Positions 55,571-64,000 of a stretch of DNA of 64,000 nucleotides are shown here, piece by piece. The notes under the pieces are model-generated. The model searched no databases, had not been told where the DNA came from, and was given only the letters and a program-made list of their open reading frames with translations. Made by a program: the position numbers and the translations under genes. Each line of letters begins with the position of its first letter. The first letter of the stretch is position 1. This DNA comes from Colwellia psychrerythraea 34H (GTDB taxonomy: Bacteria > Pseudomonadota > Gammaproteobacteria > Enterobacterales > Alteromonadaceae): positions 1,240,001 through 1,304,000 of the forward strand of contig NC_003910.7 of NCBI RefSeq assembly GCF_000012325.1. The letters run 5' to 3'.

Positions 55571-56611
55571 ATGAAAAATATAATAAAATCCGGTTTTATG
55601 TTGGCAGCAATAGTATCAGCACCGTCATATGCAGGTTATACGTTTGATTTAGGCGATAAAGATTCTATTACTTTCGGTGGCTTCATCAAAGCAGACATAC
55701 GTACTGTTAGTGGTGATGTAAGCGCTCCTGCAACGGGCAATGATTACTGGATTGGCGCTGCCTCAGTTACAGATGATATTTCAACAACCAAATTTACAGC
55801 CAATGAAACGCGTTTTAATGCCAAATATGTGCATGGTGATGTTACAGGCTTTATTGAAATAGATTTTTACGGTGGTGGTGGCAACCAAATTATTTCTAAC
55901 TCCTCACACCCTAGATTACGTCACGCGTTCATAAAATATAAAAATATCACTGTAGGTCAAACATGGACCACCTTTATGAATACCAGTGCTATACCTGAAT
56001 CTGCTGATTTCGGTGGGCCTTTAGTTGCCGAGTCATTCATCAGACAAGGTCAGATTCGTTATACAAATGGTGGCTTACAGCTGTCTTTAGAAAACCCATA
56101 TTCAGACAAAGGTGATAACACCCAAGATTCAATACCAGATGTTATTGCTAAATACACCTTTAAAGGTGACTGGGGTAATGTGTCCGTTTCAGGTGTAGCC
56201 CGTCAATTAAATACCGTTGGTGGCGATACTGTGTCTGCTGCTGGTTTTGGTGTTGCTGGTCGTATTAAAACGTTCGGCAAAGATGATTTCCGTTTCCAAG
56301 TACATGGTGGCAAAACTGGCCGTTACGTTAGCGTAGTTACTGCACGAGATTTAGTCGGTGAAGAAGCAGAACAATCAACATCAATAATGGCTGCTTATCG
56401 TCATTATTGGACTGAAGATATGCGTTCAACAGTTTACTACGGCACAACTGATACTGATCTAGGTAACGTTAAAAATAATCACGTGGCAGTTAATCTATTC
56501 AAAAATTACACTAAGCAACTTTCTTTTGGTGTTGAAATCGGCAATTTTGAAATGGCGGAAGTCAACAAAAACTCAAATTACTTACAATTCTCAGCAAAAT
56601 ACGTCCTTTAA
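55571..56611 (+). CDS. DcaP-like outer-membrane porin
   Basis: Beta-barrel protein of 346 residues with a signal peptide at about 1-21. I chose ATG 55571, with AAGGG 9-13 nt upstream, over the in-frame ATG at 55529. The mature part begins with SITFGGFIKADIRT. The blocks ETRFNAKYVHGDVTGFIEIDF, LRHAFIKYKNITVGQTW and ESFIRQGQIRYTN resemble DcaP trimeric porins, which pass dicarboxylic and other organic acids. It ends YVL, not Phe. Thirty nucleotides separate it from the TRAP binding-protein gene, so it probably feeds that transporter. Confidence 0.8.
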   Translation: MKNIIKSGFMLAAIVSAPSYAGYTFDLGDKDSITFGGFIKADIRTVSGDVSAPATGNDYWIGAASVTDDISTTKFTANETRFNAKYVHGDVTGFIEIDFYGGGGNQIISNSSHPRLRHAFIKYKNITVGQTWTTFMNTSAIPESADFGGPLVAESFIRQGQIRYTNGGLQLSLENPYSDKGDNTQDSIPDVIAKYTFKGDWGNVSVSGVARQLNTVGGDTVSAAGFGVAGRIKTFGKDDFRFQVHGGKTGRYVSVVTARDLVGEEAEQSTSIMAAYRHYWTEDMRSTVYYGTTDTDLGNVKNNHVAVNLFKNYTKQLSFGVEIGNFEMAEVNKNSNYLQFSAKYVL

Positions 56612-56641
56612 TTTTTCACTAAACACTACAGGAGAAAGACG

Positions 56642-57706
56642 ATGAAAAAATTTCCTTTATTATTATTAAGTACTTTAATTGCAGGCAGTTTCTCAGGTGC
56701 GGTTATGGCTGAAAAGAAAATGCTTCTTAAGACGCCTATTTATTATAACTCGGTACTACCAAGCTTAGGTTCAACCATTAAGTATGTATCTGACAATATT
56801 CAAACATTAAGTGGCAACACGTTAAAAATGAAAATTTACGAGCCTAATAAACTCGTTAACCCGAAAGAAATACTTGATGCAGTATCTACAGGTAAGGTAC
56901 AAGCCGGTTATGCTACAGCAGGTAACTGGGGCGGAAAAATCCCCGCGGCTCGTTTGTTTTCAGCGGTTCCTTTTGGTCCAGAAGCGCCTGAATATTTAGC
57001 TTGGTTCTATCATGGCAACGGCAATAAATTGCATCAAGAATTATATGATGACAATAACCTTAATGTAAAAGTGCAAGTGTGTGGTGTTTTAGCCCCTGAA
57101 ACATCAGGTTGGTTTAAAAACGAAATTAACAAACCTGAAGACTTAGCTGGTTTAAAAATGCGTTTCTTCGGTTTAGGCGCTCTGGTCATGGAAAAATTGG
57201 GTGTTAGTACCGTAGGTTTACCTGGTGGTGAAATCTTCCCTGCCATTGAAAAAGGTGTTATCGATGCCACTGAATTTTCAATGCCGGTAGTTGATCAACG
57301 TATTGGTGTAAAGAAACTGCTTAACTACAACTACTTCCCTGGTTGGCATCAACAAGCCACGATGATGGAACTCATTATCAATAAAGATACCTGGAAAAAA
57401 ATGAGTGAACGTCAACAGTCAGTTATTGAGCACTTATGTAAATCAGCAACGTTAGAAGCTATTGCGCTCGGTGAAGCAATTCAAGCACCAGTCATGAAGC
57501 AAAACATTGAAGATGGCGTAATAAACAAATATTGGTCGCCTGAAATGCTATCGACGTTTAAAACTAAGTGGGATGAAGTGGTTATTGAACAATCGGCTGC
57601 AGATCCAGCCTTTAAGAAAATACATGATGACTTAGCTAAGTTCCGTAAAACTTACGATTTATGGGAATCAAACGCTTTCTTACCCCGCCCAAAACCTAGC
57701 CTTTAA
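56642..57706 (+). CDS. dctP: TRAP transporter substrate-binding protein, DctP family (TakP-like)
   Basis: Periplasmic binding protein of 354 residues with a signal peptide at about 1-23. The region LKMRFFGLGALVMEKLGVS, GGEIFPAIEKGVIDATEF, followed by NYFPGWHQQ, parallels TakP of Rhodobacter sphaeroides, which binds 2-oxo acids such as pyruvate. A 2-oxo acid or related monocarboxylate is therefore the best guess for the ligand. ACAGGAGAAAG precedes the start. It follows the porin by 30 nt but is separated from dctQM by a MITE and a terminator. Confidence 0.88.
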   Translation: MKKFPLLLLSTLIAGSFSGAVMAEKKMLLKTPIYYNSVLPSLGSTIKYVSDNIQTLSGNTLKMKIYEPNKLVNPKEILDAVSTGKVQAGYATAGNWGGKIPAARLFSAVPFGPEAPEYLAWFYHGNGNKLHQELYDDNNLNVKVQVCGVLAPETSGWFKNEINKPEDLAGLKMRFFGLGALVMEKLGVSTVGLPGGEIFPAIEKGVIDATEFSMPVVDQRIGVKKLLNYNYFPGWHQQATMMELIINKDTWKKMSERQQSVIEHLCKSATLEAIALGEAIQAPVMKQNIEDGVINKYWSPEMLSTFKTKWDEVVIEQSAADPAFKKIHDDLAKFRKTYDLWESNAFLPRPKPSL

Positions 57707-57709
57707 GTT

Positions 57710-57976
57710 TATACCCGCTCCATTTGAAGATGCATGATTCAGCTGGAATTAGAAACGCTTTTAGGCAAGGTATTGATTGAAGAGAATGGTTGTTCCCTTG
57801 TCTAAATTAATAACACAGCATAAATCGTTTCTAAACCAGCCCCTTGGGGAAGGCTGAGCAAATCATACTCAGCGTTACATTTATTTTTAAGGGAATAACC
57901 CTTAATAAAAAAATGTGCCTTAAGTATTAATCGCTCAGACTTCCTGAAACGAGCAGCTTCAAGTAGAACGGGTATA
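57710..57976 (-). repeat. MITE-like interspersed repeat, family 1, copy D
   Basis: A 267-bp element between dctP and dctQ, ends TATACCCG and CGGGTATA. It starts 4 nt after the dctP stop codon. On the minus strand the conserved frame is open for about 60 codons, ending at a TAG where copies B and C continue with STIE. Confidence 0.85.
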
Positions 57977-58014
57977 CCAGCTTACTTACGTGCAGTAACT
58001 CCCATTATTTGCAC

Positions 58015-58044
58015 AACCTAGAACCTTCGGGTTCTAGGTTTTTT
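58015..58044 (+). terminator. Strong terminator between dctP and dctQ
   Basis: Perfect 11-bp stem (58015-58025 and 58030-58040) with a TTCG tetraloop and a TTTT tail, 20 bp before dctQ. It would lower expression of dctQM relative to the porin and binding protein. Confidence 0.9.
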
Positions 58045-58063
58045 ATTGAATTAGGAGAATCTT

Positions 58064-58612
58064 ATGACTGATTCATTTTCTAAGCCTACCAACTCAGTAG
58101 CACGATCAATGTTAAAAACAGCCGACATTTTTGAAGCCATTATTCTTAAAGTATCTGCCGTTTGTTGTTGGTCTTCAGCGTTATTAATTGCCGTCATTAT
58201 CCTAAATGTAACCATGCGGTACGGCTTCAACAATGGACTGATTTTATTTGAAGAGATTCAATGGCATCTATACGCAATAGGTATCATGTTCGGTTTATCG
58301 TACGCCGAAATAACTAACTCACAAGTAAGAGTCGACGTTGTTGCCTCAATGCTGAAACCTAAAACGGTGCTGAAATGGGAAATATTCGGTGCTGTCTTTT
58401 TTATCTTTCCAACCATTTTTGTCATTTTGTTTAATAGTTTCGATTATGTCGCCAATTCATACATGCTGGGCGAAAGTTCATCTTCACCATTAGGTATGCC
58501 ATTTCGATGGGCAATTAAAGCTGCGATCCCTGCAAGTTTTATCTTATTAGCTATGGCTGTGCTCGCACGTATGTTTCGAAATATTATTACCATAACTCAA
58601 AAGGAGACGTGA
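58064..58612 (+). CDS. dctQ: TRAP transporter small permease, DctQ family
   Basis: Four-helix membrane protein of 182 residues (helices at about 40-60, 75-92, 110-130, 148-168). LFEEIQWHLYAIGIMFGLSYA and the preceding NVTMRYGFNNGLILFEEI contain the conserved DctQ Glu-Glu region. TAGGAGAATCTT precedes the start. It forms the membrane complex with DctM, whose start lies 2 nt after this stop. A terminator hairpin stands 20 bp upstream. Confidence 0.9.
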   Translation: MTDSFSKPTNSVARSMLKTADIFEAIILKVSAVCCWSSALLIAVIILNVTMRYGFNNGLILFEEIQWHLYAIGIMFGLSYAEITNSQVRVDVVASMLKPKTVLKWEIFGAVFFIFPTIFVILFNSFDYVANSYMLGESSSSPLGMPFRWAIKAAIPASFILLAMAVLARMFRNIITITQKET

Positions 58613-58614
58613 TC

Positions 58615-60003
58615 ATGGCTATTAATGAAATTCTAGTTATCAGCATGTTTTTAACCTTCATTGTCTTTCTATTTACTGGTATTCCAATCGCCTATGTTCT
58701 AGCCGGTGTTGGTATTCTCTTTGGTGGTATAGGCTATCTGTCAGATCTACATTTGGATACGTTTACCGGCCTTGATTTAAATGTTCTAGGCCTCTCTGTT
58801 TCCCGGATATTTTCTTTGATGGAAAACTGGGTGCTGGTTGCCTTACCCATGTTTATTTTTATGGGCTTAATGCTTGATAAATCAGGCGTAGCTGAACGCA
58901 TGATGATGGCAATGCAAGAGCTCTTTGGTCGTGTTCGTGGTGGTTTAGGTATCACTGTAACCTTGATAGGTATTATTTTAGCTGCCTCTACAGGCATTAT
59001 CGGTGCATCTGTTGTATTACTTGGCTTGTTATCTATTCCTGCCATGATGAAGCAAAATTATTCCAAAACCTTCGCTACAGGCATAGTGTGTAGTGCGGGT
59101 TGTTTAGGCATTTTAATACCACCAAGCATTATGTTAGTGATCATGGCTGATCAATTAGCACTGTCTGTTGGTGATTTATTCACTGCCGCAGTATTCCCTG
59201 GATTAATGTTAGGTGTGGTTTATCTCGCTTATATTTTAGGCTTGTCATTTTTTAAACCTGAAGTCGCTCCAGCGCCTGAAAATCGCCGCCCATTGACGGC
59301 TAAAGTCTTGGTAGAAGTCTTTAAAGCTATACTACCAACGCTGGTATTAATTATTGCGGTATTAGGTTCTATTTTTGCAGGTATTGCCACACCGACCGAG
59401 GCGAGTGGTGTTGGCGCACTAGGTGCAACTATCTTAGCTGCATTGAATAAGAAACTTAATTTTAAAGTATTTCACGAAGTGTTGATGGCATCTTATAAAA
59501 CGACGGCTTATATCTTTGCCATTTTTATAGGTGCAACAATTTTTTCCTTGGTGTTACGCGAATTAGGTGGCGATGAATTTATATCAAGCATGTTAACGGG
59601 TTTACCTTTTGGTCCCTATGGTGTGTTATTTGTTATTCTTGTTATCGTATTTTTATTAGGTTTTTTATTGGACTGGATAGAAATCACTTTAATAGTATTA
59701 CCTTTATTGGCACCGGTAGTGAGTTCGTTAGACTTTGGCATCGGGGCTGTTAACGGATTAGATCAACCTGTTTTAGTTTGGTTTGTCATGCTGATAGCCG
59801 TTACGCTGCAAACTTCATTTTTAACACCACCTGTTGGTTTTGCCTTGTTCTATTTAAAAGGTGTTTGTCCTCCAGAAATCAAACTAACCGACATTTATAA
59901 AGGCGTAATACCCTTTATAATATTGCAATTATTAGGTCTTGGGGCGTTAATTATGTATCCAGAAGTTGCCTTGTGGTTACCCTCTATGGTCTATGGTAAA
60001 TAG
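58615..60003 (+). CDS. dctM: TRAP transporter large permease, DctM family
   Basis: Ion-coupled membrane subunit of 463 residues with about 12 helices. Recognisable DctM blocks are FTGIPIAYVLAGVG, GCLGILIPPSIMLVI, ATPTEASGVGALGA and QTSFLTPPVGFALFYLKGV. It uses a sodium or proton gradient to import the solute delivered by DctP. I chose ATG 58615, 8 nt after AAGGAG, rather than the GTG at 58609 that overlaps dctQ. Ends the TRAP operon; the chemoreceptor gene starts 177 bp later. Confidence 0.94.
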   Translation: MAINEILVISMFLTFIVFLFTGIPIAYVLAGVGILFGGIGYLSDLHLDTFTGLDLNVLGLSVSRIFSLMENWVLVALPMFIFMGLMLDKSGVAERMMMAMQELFGRVRGGLGITVTLIGIILAASTGIIGASVVLLGLLSIPAMMKQNYSKTFATGIVCSAGCLGILIPPSIMLVIMADQLALSVGDLFTAAVFPGLMLGVVYLAYILGLSFFKPEVAPAPENRRPLTAKVLVEVFKAILPTLVLIIAVLGSIFAGIATPTEASGVGALGATILAALNKKLNFKVFHEVLMASYKTTAYIFAIFIGATIFSLVLRELGGDEFISSMLTGLPFGPYGVLFVILVIVFLLGFLLDWIEITLIVLPLLAPVVSSLDFGIGAVNGLDQPVLVWFVMLIAVTLQTSFLTPPVGFALFYLKGVCPPEIKLTDIYKGVIPFIILQLLGLGALIMYPEVALWLPSMVYGK

Positions 60004-60180
60004 CTGATTTAGCGGCAATGAGAATGATAGAGTTTTAAGGTGAATTAATAATAACCTTAACGCTCTAATATTCTACATAATAATCCTTTATTTTAGACTA
60101 ACAGAGTATTTATATACTAAGCTGTTAGTGTATAATTTCAATATTCTCATGAATTTCAATAATTTAATTTAGGCAGGATT

Positions 60181-61854
60181 ATGTTCAAGTCACTTAGAGT
60201 ACAAATATATGCACTAGCATTTTTGCCGTTTTTATTTGTAGCTATGCTGGGGTTGTATCTTCAATTTAGTTCACTTAAAAGTTTTGGTGATGACGTCACT
60301 ACGTTAACTGAAAAGACGATATTAACGATCGAAAAAGACCGTCTAAAAGCTATTATTGATTCTGTAGAATCTCTTATTCAACCTTATGTTAATCAATCAG
60401 GTACCGAAGGTTATGATGATGCATTAAAAATGTTATCTCACCTGACTTTCGATCAAGGCTCTGGTTATATATTTGCCTACAAAAATGATGGCGAAAGAGT
60501 ATTGATGGGAAATAAAACCGCAGGTATTGGGAAAAACTATTGGGACCTTCAAGACAAGCAAGGTCAATATATTATTCGAGACTTAGTTAATAAAAGTAGA
60601 CAAGGTGGAAGCTTTTATACTTATTGGTTCCCTAAACTAAATGAAACTGAAGCTTCTCCTAAATATAGCTACGCCATTTATATAGATAAATGGGATTTAA
60701 TGATAGGAACAGGATTTTATATTGACTCTATGGATACTGTAATAGCTTCTATTGATGAAACAATTTCTTCTTCTCAAAGTAGCAATATTACTAAAAGCCT
60801 GGTAACTACATTGATTATTGCGCTAATTGTCGGTTTTATCGTTACCTTTGCCATTAAACTCATTTACAGTGCCCTTAAAAACTTATCATCATCCGTGGAA
60901 GCCTTAGCAAAAGGTGAAGGAAATTTAACGCAGACTATAGTAGATAGTCCTATTGATGTTTTAAGTGATATTGCGAATAACTTCAATCGCTTTCTAAAAG
61001 CACTCGGTGGTGATATTCGTAATATCAAGCAAACCAGTGTTAATTTAGCTGAGATGGCGGTTCAATCAACAGAACGTCAACGTAGACTTGAAGATTCTTC
61101 AGATCAGCAAATGCAAGAAACGACACAAGTGGCTAGCGCTGTTGAGGAAATGGCATCAACCTCAGCAGAAATTGCTAATAGCGCCGAAGTAACGCGTACT
61201 TCTGCTGAAAAGGCTGAAATAGAAATGCAAAATGTTCTGACGCAAGTGCATTCTTCAAATCAGCGCATGAACGAACTCAATTTATTACTCGAAAATGTTG
61301 AACATTCAGTACAAGAGCTTGGTGGTAATGTTGAATCAATCAATTCTGTTCTTGGGGTAATACAAGGCATTTCAGAACAAACAAACTTACTCGCTTTAAA
61401 TGCTGCGATTGAAGCGGCACGTGCCGGTGAGCAAGGACGAGGATTTGCTGTTGTTGCCGATGAGGTTCGCACCCTAGCGCAAAGATCTCAACAAAGTACT
61501 GTTGAAATTTCAGATATTTTAGATAGCCTGAAAAGCAGTTCTCAACGTACTATTCAAGATATGAGCGAATCTGCAGAGAAAAGAGCCGCGGTGTCTGATG
61601 CAATGTCAGCTATTCGAGGCCTTATTGATTCAACTTCAGAGTCAATAAAGGAGCTAACAGAAATGAATATACACGTTTCCACCGCTGCTTCTGAGCAATC
61701 AGATGTTGCTAGCCAAGTAGCTGAAAGCATCACTGGCATTGCTAGTCTTGCAAAAGATATAGGTGAAGGTTCTTCAGTTTCTAGAGAGAAATTTGAAGAG
61801 CTTGAATATCTATCTCAAGAGCTTAATCAGGTTTCTGATAAATTCGTAGTTTAG
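60181..61854 (+). CDS. Methyl-accepting chemotaxis protein with Cache sensor domain
   Basis: Chemoreceptor of 557 residues. TM1 is about 10-28; a periplasmic sCache_2-like domain lies at about 35-195 ([33 protein letters not shown]); TM2 is about 203-225; a HAMP domain follows (about 225-275). The signalling domain has the hairpin tip [20 protein letters not shown], then [18 protein letters not shown]. Its sensor domain is of the same type as that of the kinase at 52882. It sits next to the TRAP genes, suggesting chemotaxis toward the imported carboxylate. No CheW-binding pentapeptide at the C-terminus. Confidence 0.94.
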   Translation: MFKSLRVQIYALAFLPFLFVAMLGLYLQFSSLKSFGDDVTTLTEKTILTIEKDRLKAIIDSVESLIQPYVNQSGTEGYDDALKMLSHLTFDQGSGYIFAYKNDGERVLMGNKTAGIGKNYWDLQDKQGQYIIRDLVNKSRQGGSFYTYWFPKLNETEASPKYSYAIYIDKWDLMIGTGFYIDSMDTVIASIDETISSSQSSNITKSLVTTLIIALIVGFIVTFAIKLIYSALKNLSSSVEALAKGEGNLTQTIVDSPIDVLSDIANNFNRFLKALGGDIRNIKQTSVNLAEMAVQSTERQRRLEDSSDQQMQETTQVASAVEEMASTSAEIANSAEVTRTSAEKAEIEMQNVLTQVHSSNQRMNELNLLLENVEHSVQELGGNVESINSVLGVIQGISEQTNLLALNAAIEAARAGEQGRGFAVVADEVRTLAQRSQQSTVEISDILDSLKSSSQRTIQDMSESAEKRAAVSDAMSAIRGLIDSTSESIKELTEMNIHVSTAASEQSDVASQVAESITGIASLAKDIGEGSSVSREKFEELEYLSQELNQVSDKFVV

Positions 61855-61920
61855 TTAATCTCATTTAGACAAGGCAGTTTAACCACTGCATTGTCGTTAG
61901 TGTCGTGTAAGTTATTAAAC

Positions 61921-61952
61921 AAAGGGGAAAGCGAAAGCTTTCCCCTTTTTCG
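61921..61952 (+). terminator. Rho-independent terminator after the chemoreceptor gene
   Basis: Perfect 12-bp stem (61921-61932 and 61937-61948) with a GAAA tetraloop and T-run. Confidence 0.92.
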
Positions 61953-62053
61953 ATCTAATCCCTATCAATGCCATAGAGGATGAAAGTAGGCGAAAGGGTT
62001 GTGGTAGTCGAACAATGCTAGTTAGGGACTTTAATTATTCTATTGGATCTAGA

Positions 62054-62206
62054 GTGAGGGATGCGCGGAAATATCGCTGATATATGATTGTTCTCAGGGG
62101 AAATATTCTTGATGTTCTAAATGGATATTTAGATGGGAAAGTTGCTTTTACCTAGAAGATGACTGCCGCAGTTCACATTTGTCCTGAACTGAACACAGGG
62201 TGCACT
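62054..62206 (-). repeat. Diverged partial duplicate of the 6S RNA 3' part and downstream flank
   Basis: This segment aligns with about 62223-62355: both contain GCGCGGAAATATCG, then GATTGTTCT, then GATGTTCTAAATG, then TGCCGCAGTTCACATTTGTC. In the second segment the last stretch is the 3' part of the 6S RNA (minus strand). The first therefore carries a truncated ssrS end without the 5' half. Offsets between matching blocks vary from about 158 to 169 bp, so indels have accumulated. Confidence 0.8.
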
Positions 62207-62312
62207 TTTATTAAAGTAAAGAGCGAGAGGTGCGCGGAAATATCGTTGATAATTGATTGTTCTGAGGATAAATATTATTGATGTTCTAAATGAAGTTTCT
62301 GAAAAAAAGTCG

Positions 62313-62487
62313 CTTCCAAGGTGCCGCAGTTCACATTTGTCCTGAACACCGGGTGTTCAGGGCGGAAATATCATGCTAACCGTAGGCTTCCCGATACGAG
62401 CCGGGCTTGCGCAAAAGTTAATAGTCAACTTCCTTAGGTAAAACTTATCGGCTCAGGGACATAGTTCACACACAAACACCCCAGAAG
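62313..62487 (-). ncRNA. ssrS: 6S RNA
   Basis: On the minus strand downstream of zapA, the usual place of ssrS. The conserved element TCCCTGAGCCGATA (plus-strand 62441-62456 region) matches E. coli 6S RNA, and GAAGCCT follows at the right distance. Near the 3' end a CCTGAACACC/GGTGTTCAGG hairpin corresponds to CCTTGAACC/GGTTCAAGG of E. coli. The 5' CTTCTGGGGTG (62477-62487) pairs fully, with wobbles, to the 3' CACCTTGGAAG (62313-62323), forming the closing stem. Length of about 175 nt is normal. 6S RNA sequesters sigma-70 RNA polymerase in stationary phase. Ends are estimated from the stem. Confidence 0.9.
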
Positions 62488-62495
62488 ACAAACTT

Positions 62496-62501
62496 AGTAT
62501 A
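62496..62501 (-). promoter_or_regulatory. Likely -10 element of the 6S RNA promoter
   Basis: On the minus strand TATACT lies about 8 nt before the inferred 5' end of the RNA. No good -35 hexamer is seen at 17 bp. Confidence 0.5.
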
Positions 62502-62649
62502 GCGAAAAAAATATCATCGAATAAGCTTTATTTTGTAATTTTTCGTTGAGTGATGAGTATTTATTCGTTCTGTTTTATTTTTAGGCTTTAACTAACCGAA
62601 GGGAATAATAAAATACAGAAAGGAGGTATAAAGAGTAAGCGACTAATGA

Positions 62650-62958
62650 TTAAGCGATTTTTTTCTTTGTATGAGAAAGGGCTTGTTCTATAGTTGATTG
62701 CAATAACATAATCTTTTGTTGATTATCTTCTTGCTCAATTTTTAATTGTTGTTGAGCTTTTAGTAAATCATTAGCCAAATTTAAGGCTGTCATCACTAAG
62801 GTTTGCTCTGGAGTACTGATTACTTTGCTAGCGCCGGCTTTTATTAAACGATCGCTTAATACTTGTGCCGCAGATAATAAGGCAGTTTCTTGCCCTATTG
62901 GGCAAGCTATTTTTAGCTTGCGATCAACAATGTTGATTTCCACAGTTCGTTGCGACAT
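62650..62958 (-). CDS. zapA: Cell division protein ZapA
   Basis: FtsZ-ring stabiliser of 102 residues. The N-terminal beta-hairpin VEINIVDRKLKIACP is followed by ALLSAAQVLSDRLIKAG and a long C-terminal coiled coil (about 60-98, LLKAQQQLKIEQEDNQQ) that mediates tetramers. It bundles FtsZ filaments at mid-cell. Gene order zapA-ssrS on one strand with divergent ygfB-pepP is the conserved gammaproteobacterial layout. The 5-formyl-THF cyclo-ligase gene that often follows ssrS is not here. Confidence 0.94.
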   Translation of the reverse strand: MSQRTVEINIVDRKLKIACPIGQETALLSAAQVLSDRLIKAGASKVISTPEQTLVMTALNLANDLLKAQQQLKIEQEDNQQKIMLLQSTIEQALSHTKKKIA

Positions 62959-63161
62959 TTACAAAAAATTCCAAGTATTATTAATAATATAGGTAAGATC
63001 AAAGCTATTTTAGCTTATTATTTTTAATGATAGCGATGCTGAGCTCCCTATGCAAGTAAATAGCGCGCTTTATGGTCATTTTCTGTTATTTTCCTTTTCT
63101 GTCATTTTCGGCAGTGATACCATTACTTCCCATAACTCCCTGCAAGTATAGAAAGTAAATC

Positions 63162-63764
63162 ATGACTGAAATAACCTCAAATAACGATACCGACAAAAAC
63201 TTAATCGACTTTGCTACGATGCAAGCCATTTTGACCAGCGAAGATGTGAAGTCCCATGCCAGTGAACTTCATGGTGTATTAACAGGGTTAGTTTGTGCTG
63301 GTTTTGAATTTGAAGATCAAGGTTATGTAGCCATGCTGCATGATTTATTCAATGAGGGTGATGGCTTTCCAACGGCAGTAAAAAAAGCACTCAAGCAAAT
63401 GTATAGTGAATTGTGGAGCAGCATCTTAGATGACAGTTATAGTTTTAACCTTTTACTTCCCGATGATGATGACTCTATAGCTGAACGTGGTCATGCCTTA
63501 AGTGTATGGGTACAAGGTTTTAACTTAGGCTTTGGTTTACAGCAAAAAGATAGCCCAGTTGTTTCTGACGAAGTTAAAGAAGTACTGACTGATTTTGGCG
63601 AAATTGCTAACTTATCTGATGACATGGAAGAAGATGAAGATACTGAGCAAGCGTATTTTGAAATTGGGGAATATGTTCGAATCTCTGCTTTATTATGTTT
63701 TAGTGAACTAGCAACACCGCCAAATAATGAAAGCAATAACGAAGATAAAAAGATAATTCACTAA
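63162..63764 (+). CDS. ygfB: YgfB/UPF0149 family protein
   Basis: Acidic helical protein of 200 residues. Blocks SHASELHGVLTGLVCAG, ALSVWVQGFNLGFGL and DFGEIANLSDDMEEDEDTEQAYFEIGEYVR are characteristic of the UPF0149 family. It ends with a polar Asn-rich tail (NNESNNEDKK). In Pseudomonas aeruginosa YgfB influences ampDh3 regulation; the general role is unclear. Divergent from zapA (203 bp) and 102 bp ahead of pepP. Confidence 0.92.
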   Translation: MTEITSNNDTDKNLIDFATMQAILTSEDVKSHASELHGVLTGLVCAGFEFEDQGYVAMLHDLFNEGDGFPTAVKKALKQMYSELWSSILDDSYSFNLLLPDDDDSIAERGHALSVWVQGFNLGFGLQQKDSPVVSDEVKEVLTDFGEIANLSDDMEEDEDTEQAYFEIGEYVRISALLCFSELATPPNNESNNEDKKIIH

Positions 63765-63866
63765 TCTTATAGTTTGCAAGGTACTTTCAAATAACTGTTA
63801 ACGAAATACAGTCAATAATTTACTGTTAGCAAAATAAGCACAACATTGAATAGGCGCGAATATTAC

Positions 63867-64000
63867 ATGACTACTAACCCTTTAAATGAAGCATCTTTAA
63901 GTAAAGTAACGTTAAGTAAATCACCAATGAGCCAATTACCATTGAGTGACTATGAAAAACATCGCGCTGCATTCATGGCTAACATGCCAAATAATAGTAT
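63867..64000 (+). CDS. pepP: Xaa-Pro aminopeptidase, N-terminal fragment (3' end outside the window)
   Basis: Forty-four codons are visible. The part LPLSDYEKHRAAFMANMPNNS matches the aminopeptidase P N-terminal start (EYxxRRxxLxxxM). The first 20 residues are a low-complexity extension with LSKV/LSKS repeats; the in-frame ATG at 63927 may be the real start. Synteny with ygfB supports the assignment. The metal-binding domain lies outside the window. Confidence 0.8.
   Translation, partial: MTTNPLNEASLSKVTLSKSPMSQLPLSDYEKHRAAFMANMPNNS

Noticed and set aside
62640..62690. Very short frame after AAGGAGG near 62615
   Set aside because: The plus-strand frame starting at 62645 ends after about 15 codons and lies opposite the 3' end of zapA.

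Overview
The window looks like chromosome of a marine, AT-rich gammaproteobacterium of the order Alteromonadales, most likely Colwellia or a close relative. The grounds are gene content and order: phoBR, the pilV-W-X-Y1-E pilus cluster, rsmE/gshB/yqgE/ruvX, and zapA/6S RNA/ygfB/pepP. Protein sequence style and abundant short interspersed repeats with TATACC-type ends agree with this. The species call is an inference; no database was searched. I saw no prophage, transposase, CRISPR array, rRNA or tRNA.

Layout. 1-4.2 kb: tail of a porin gene, a 314-bp repeat, phoB-phoR behind a Pho box, and a PstS-type phosphate-binding protein behind two tandem Pho boxes. 4.3-5.3 kb: ispH. 5.8-13.6 kb: a type IV pilus minor-pilin and adhesin operon (pilV, pilW, pilX, pilY1, pilE, a TapY2-like gene), with a fimT-like gene facing it across a shared bidirectional terminator. 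13.7-18.5 kb, minus strand: pheA, a MAPEG protein, a penicillin-acylase-family Ntn hydrolase and a small secreted protein. 19-25.7 kb: the glyoxylate-shunt genes glcB and aceA bracket a LysR regulator and an lrgAB pair. 25.9-33.4 kb: a DUF481 outer-membrane protein, then a divergent locus. Its leftward arm is an ArsR/HlyU-type regulator, an RND permease and an adaptor. Its rightward arm is a DUF2892 protein, a rhodanese and a DsbA-like protein. Two ATTAG-type palindromes lie between the arms. 33.5-42.3 kb: lysA, an FMN reductase with a divergent LysR regulator, DUF2982- and DUF4124-type proteins, an M23 peptidase and an ABC-2 drug-export operon. 42.4-50.4 kb: ruvX, yqgE, gshB, rsmE, a DUF3313-like protein, metK with a MetJ-type box, murI and an MFS transporter. 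50.7-61.9 kb: a GAF histidine kinase, a Cache-domain two-component system, a DcaP-like porin, a TakP-like TRAP transporter and a Cache-domain chemoreceptor. 62-64 kb: 6S RNA with a partial tandem duplicate of its 3' part, zapA, ygfB and the start of pepP.

Three sets of genes appear to work together. PhoBR probably controls the PstS protein through the tandem Pho boxes. The HlyU/BigR-like regulator keeps the Cys pair of the persulfide sensors and probably controls both arms of the RND and rhodanese locus. The kinase/regulator, porin, TRAP transporter and chemoreceptor at 52-62 kb look like a sense-import-swim module for one small carboxylate, because the kinase and the receptor share the same type of sensor domain.

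Two families of MITE-like repeats with terminal inverted repeats are scattered through the window. One full element has the ends of one family and a core shared with the other.
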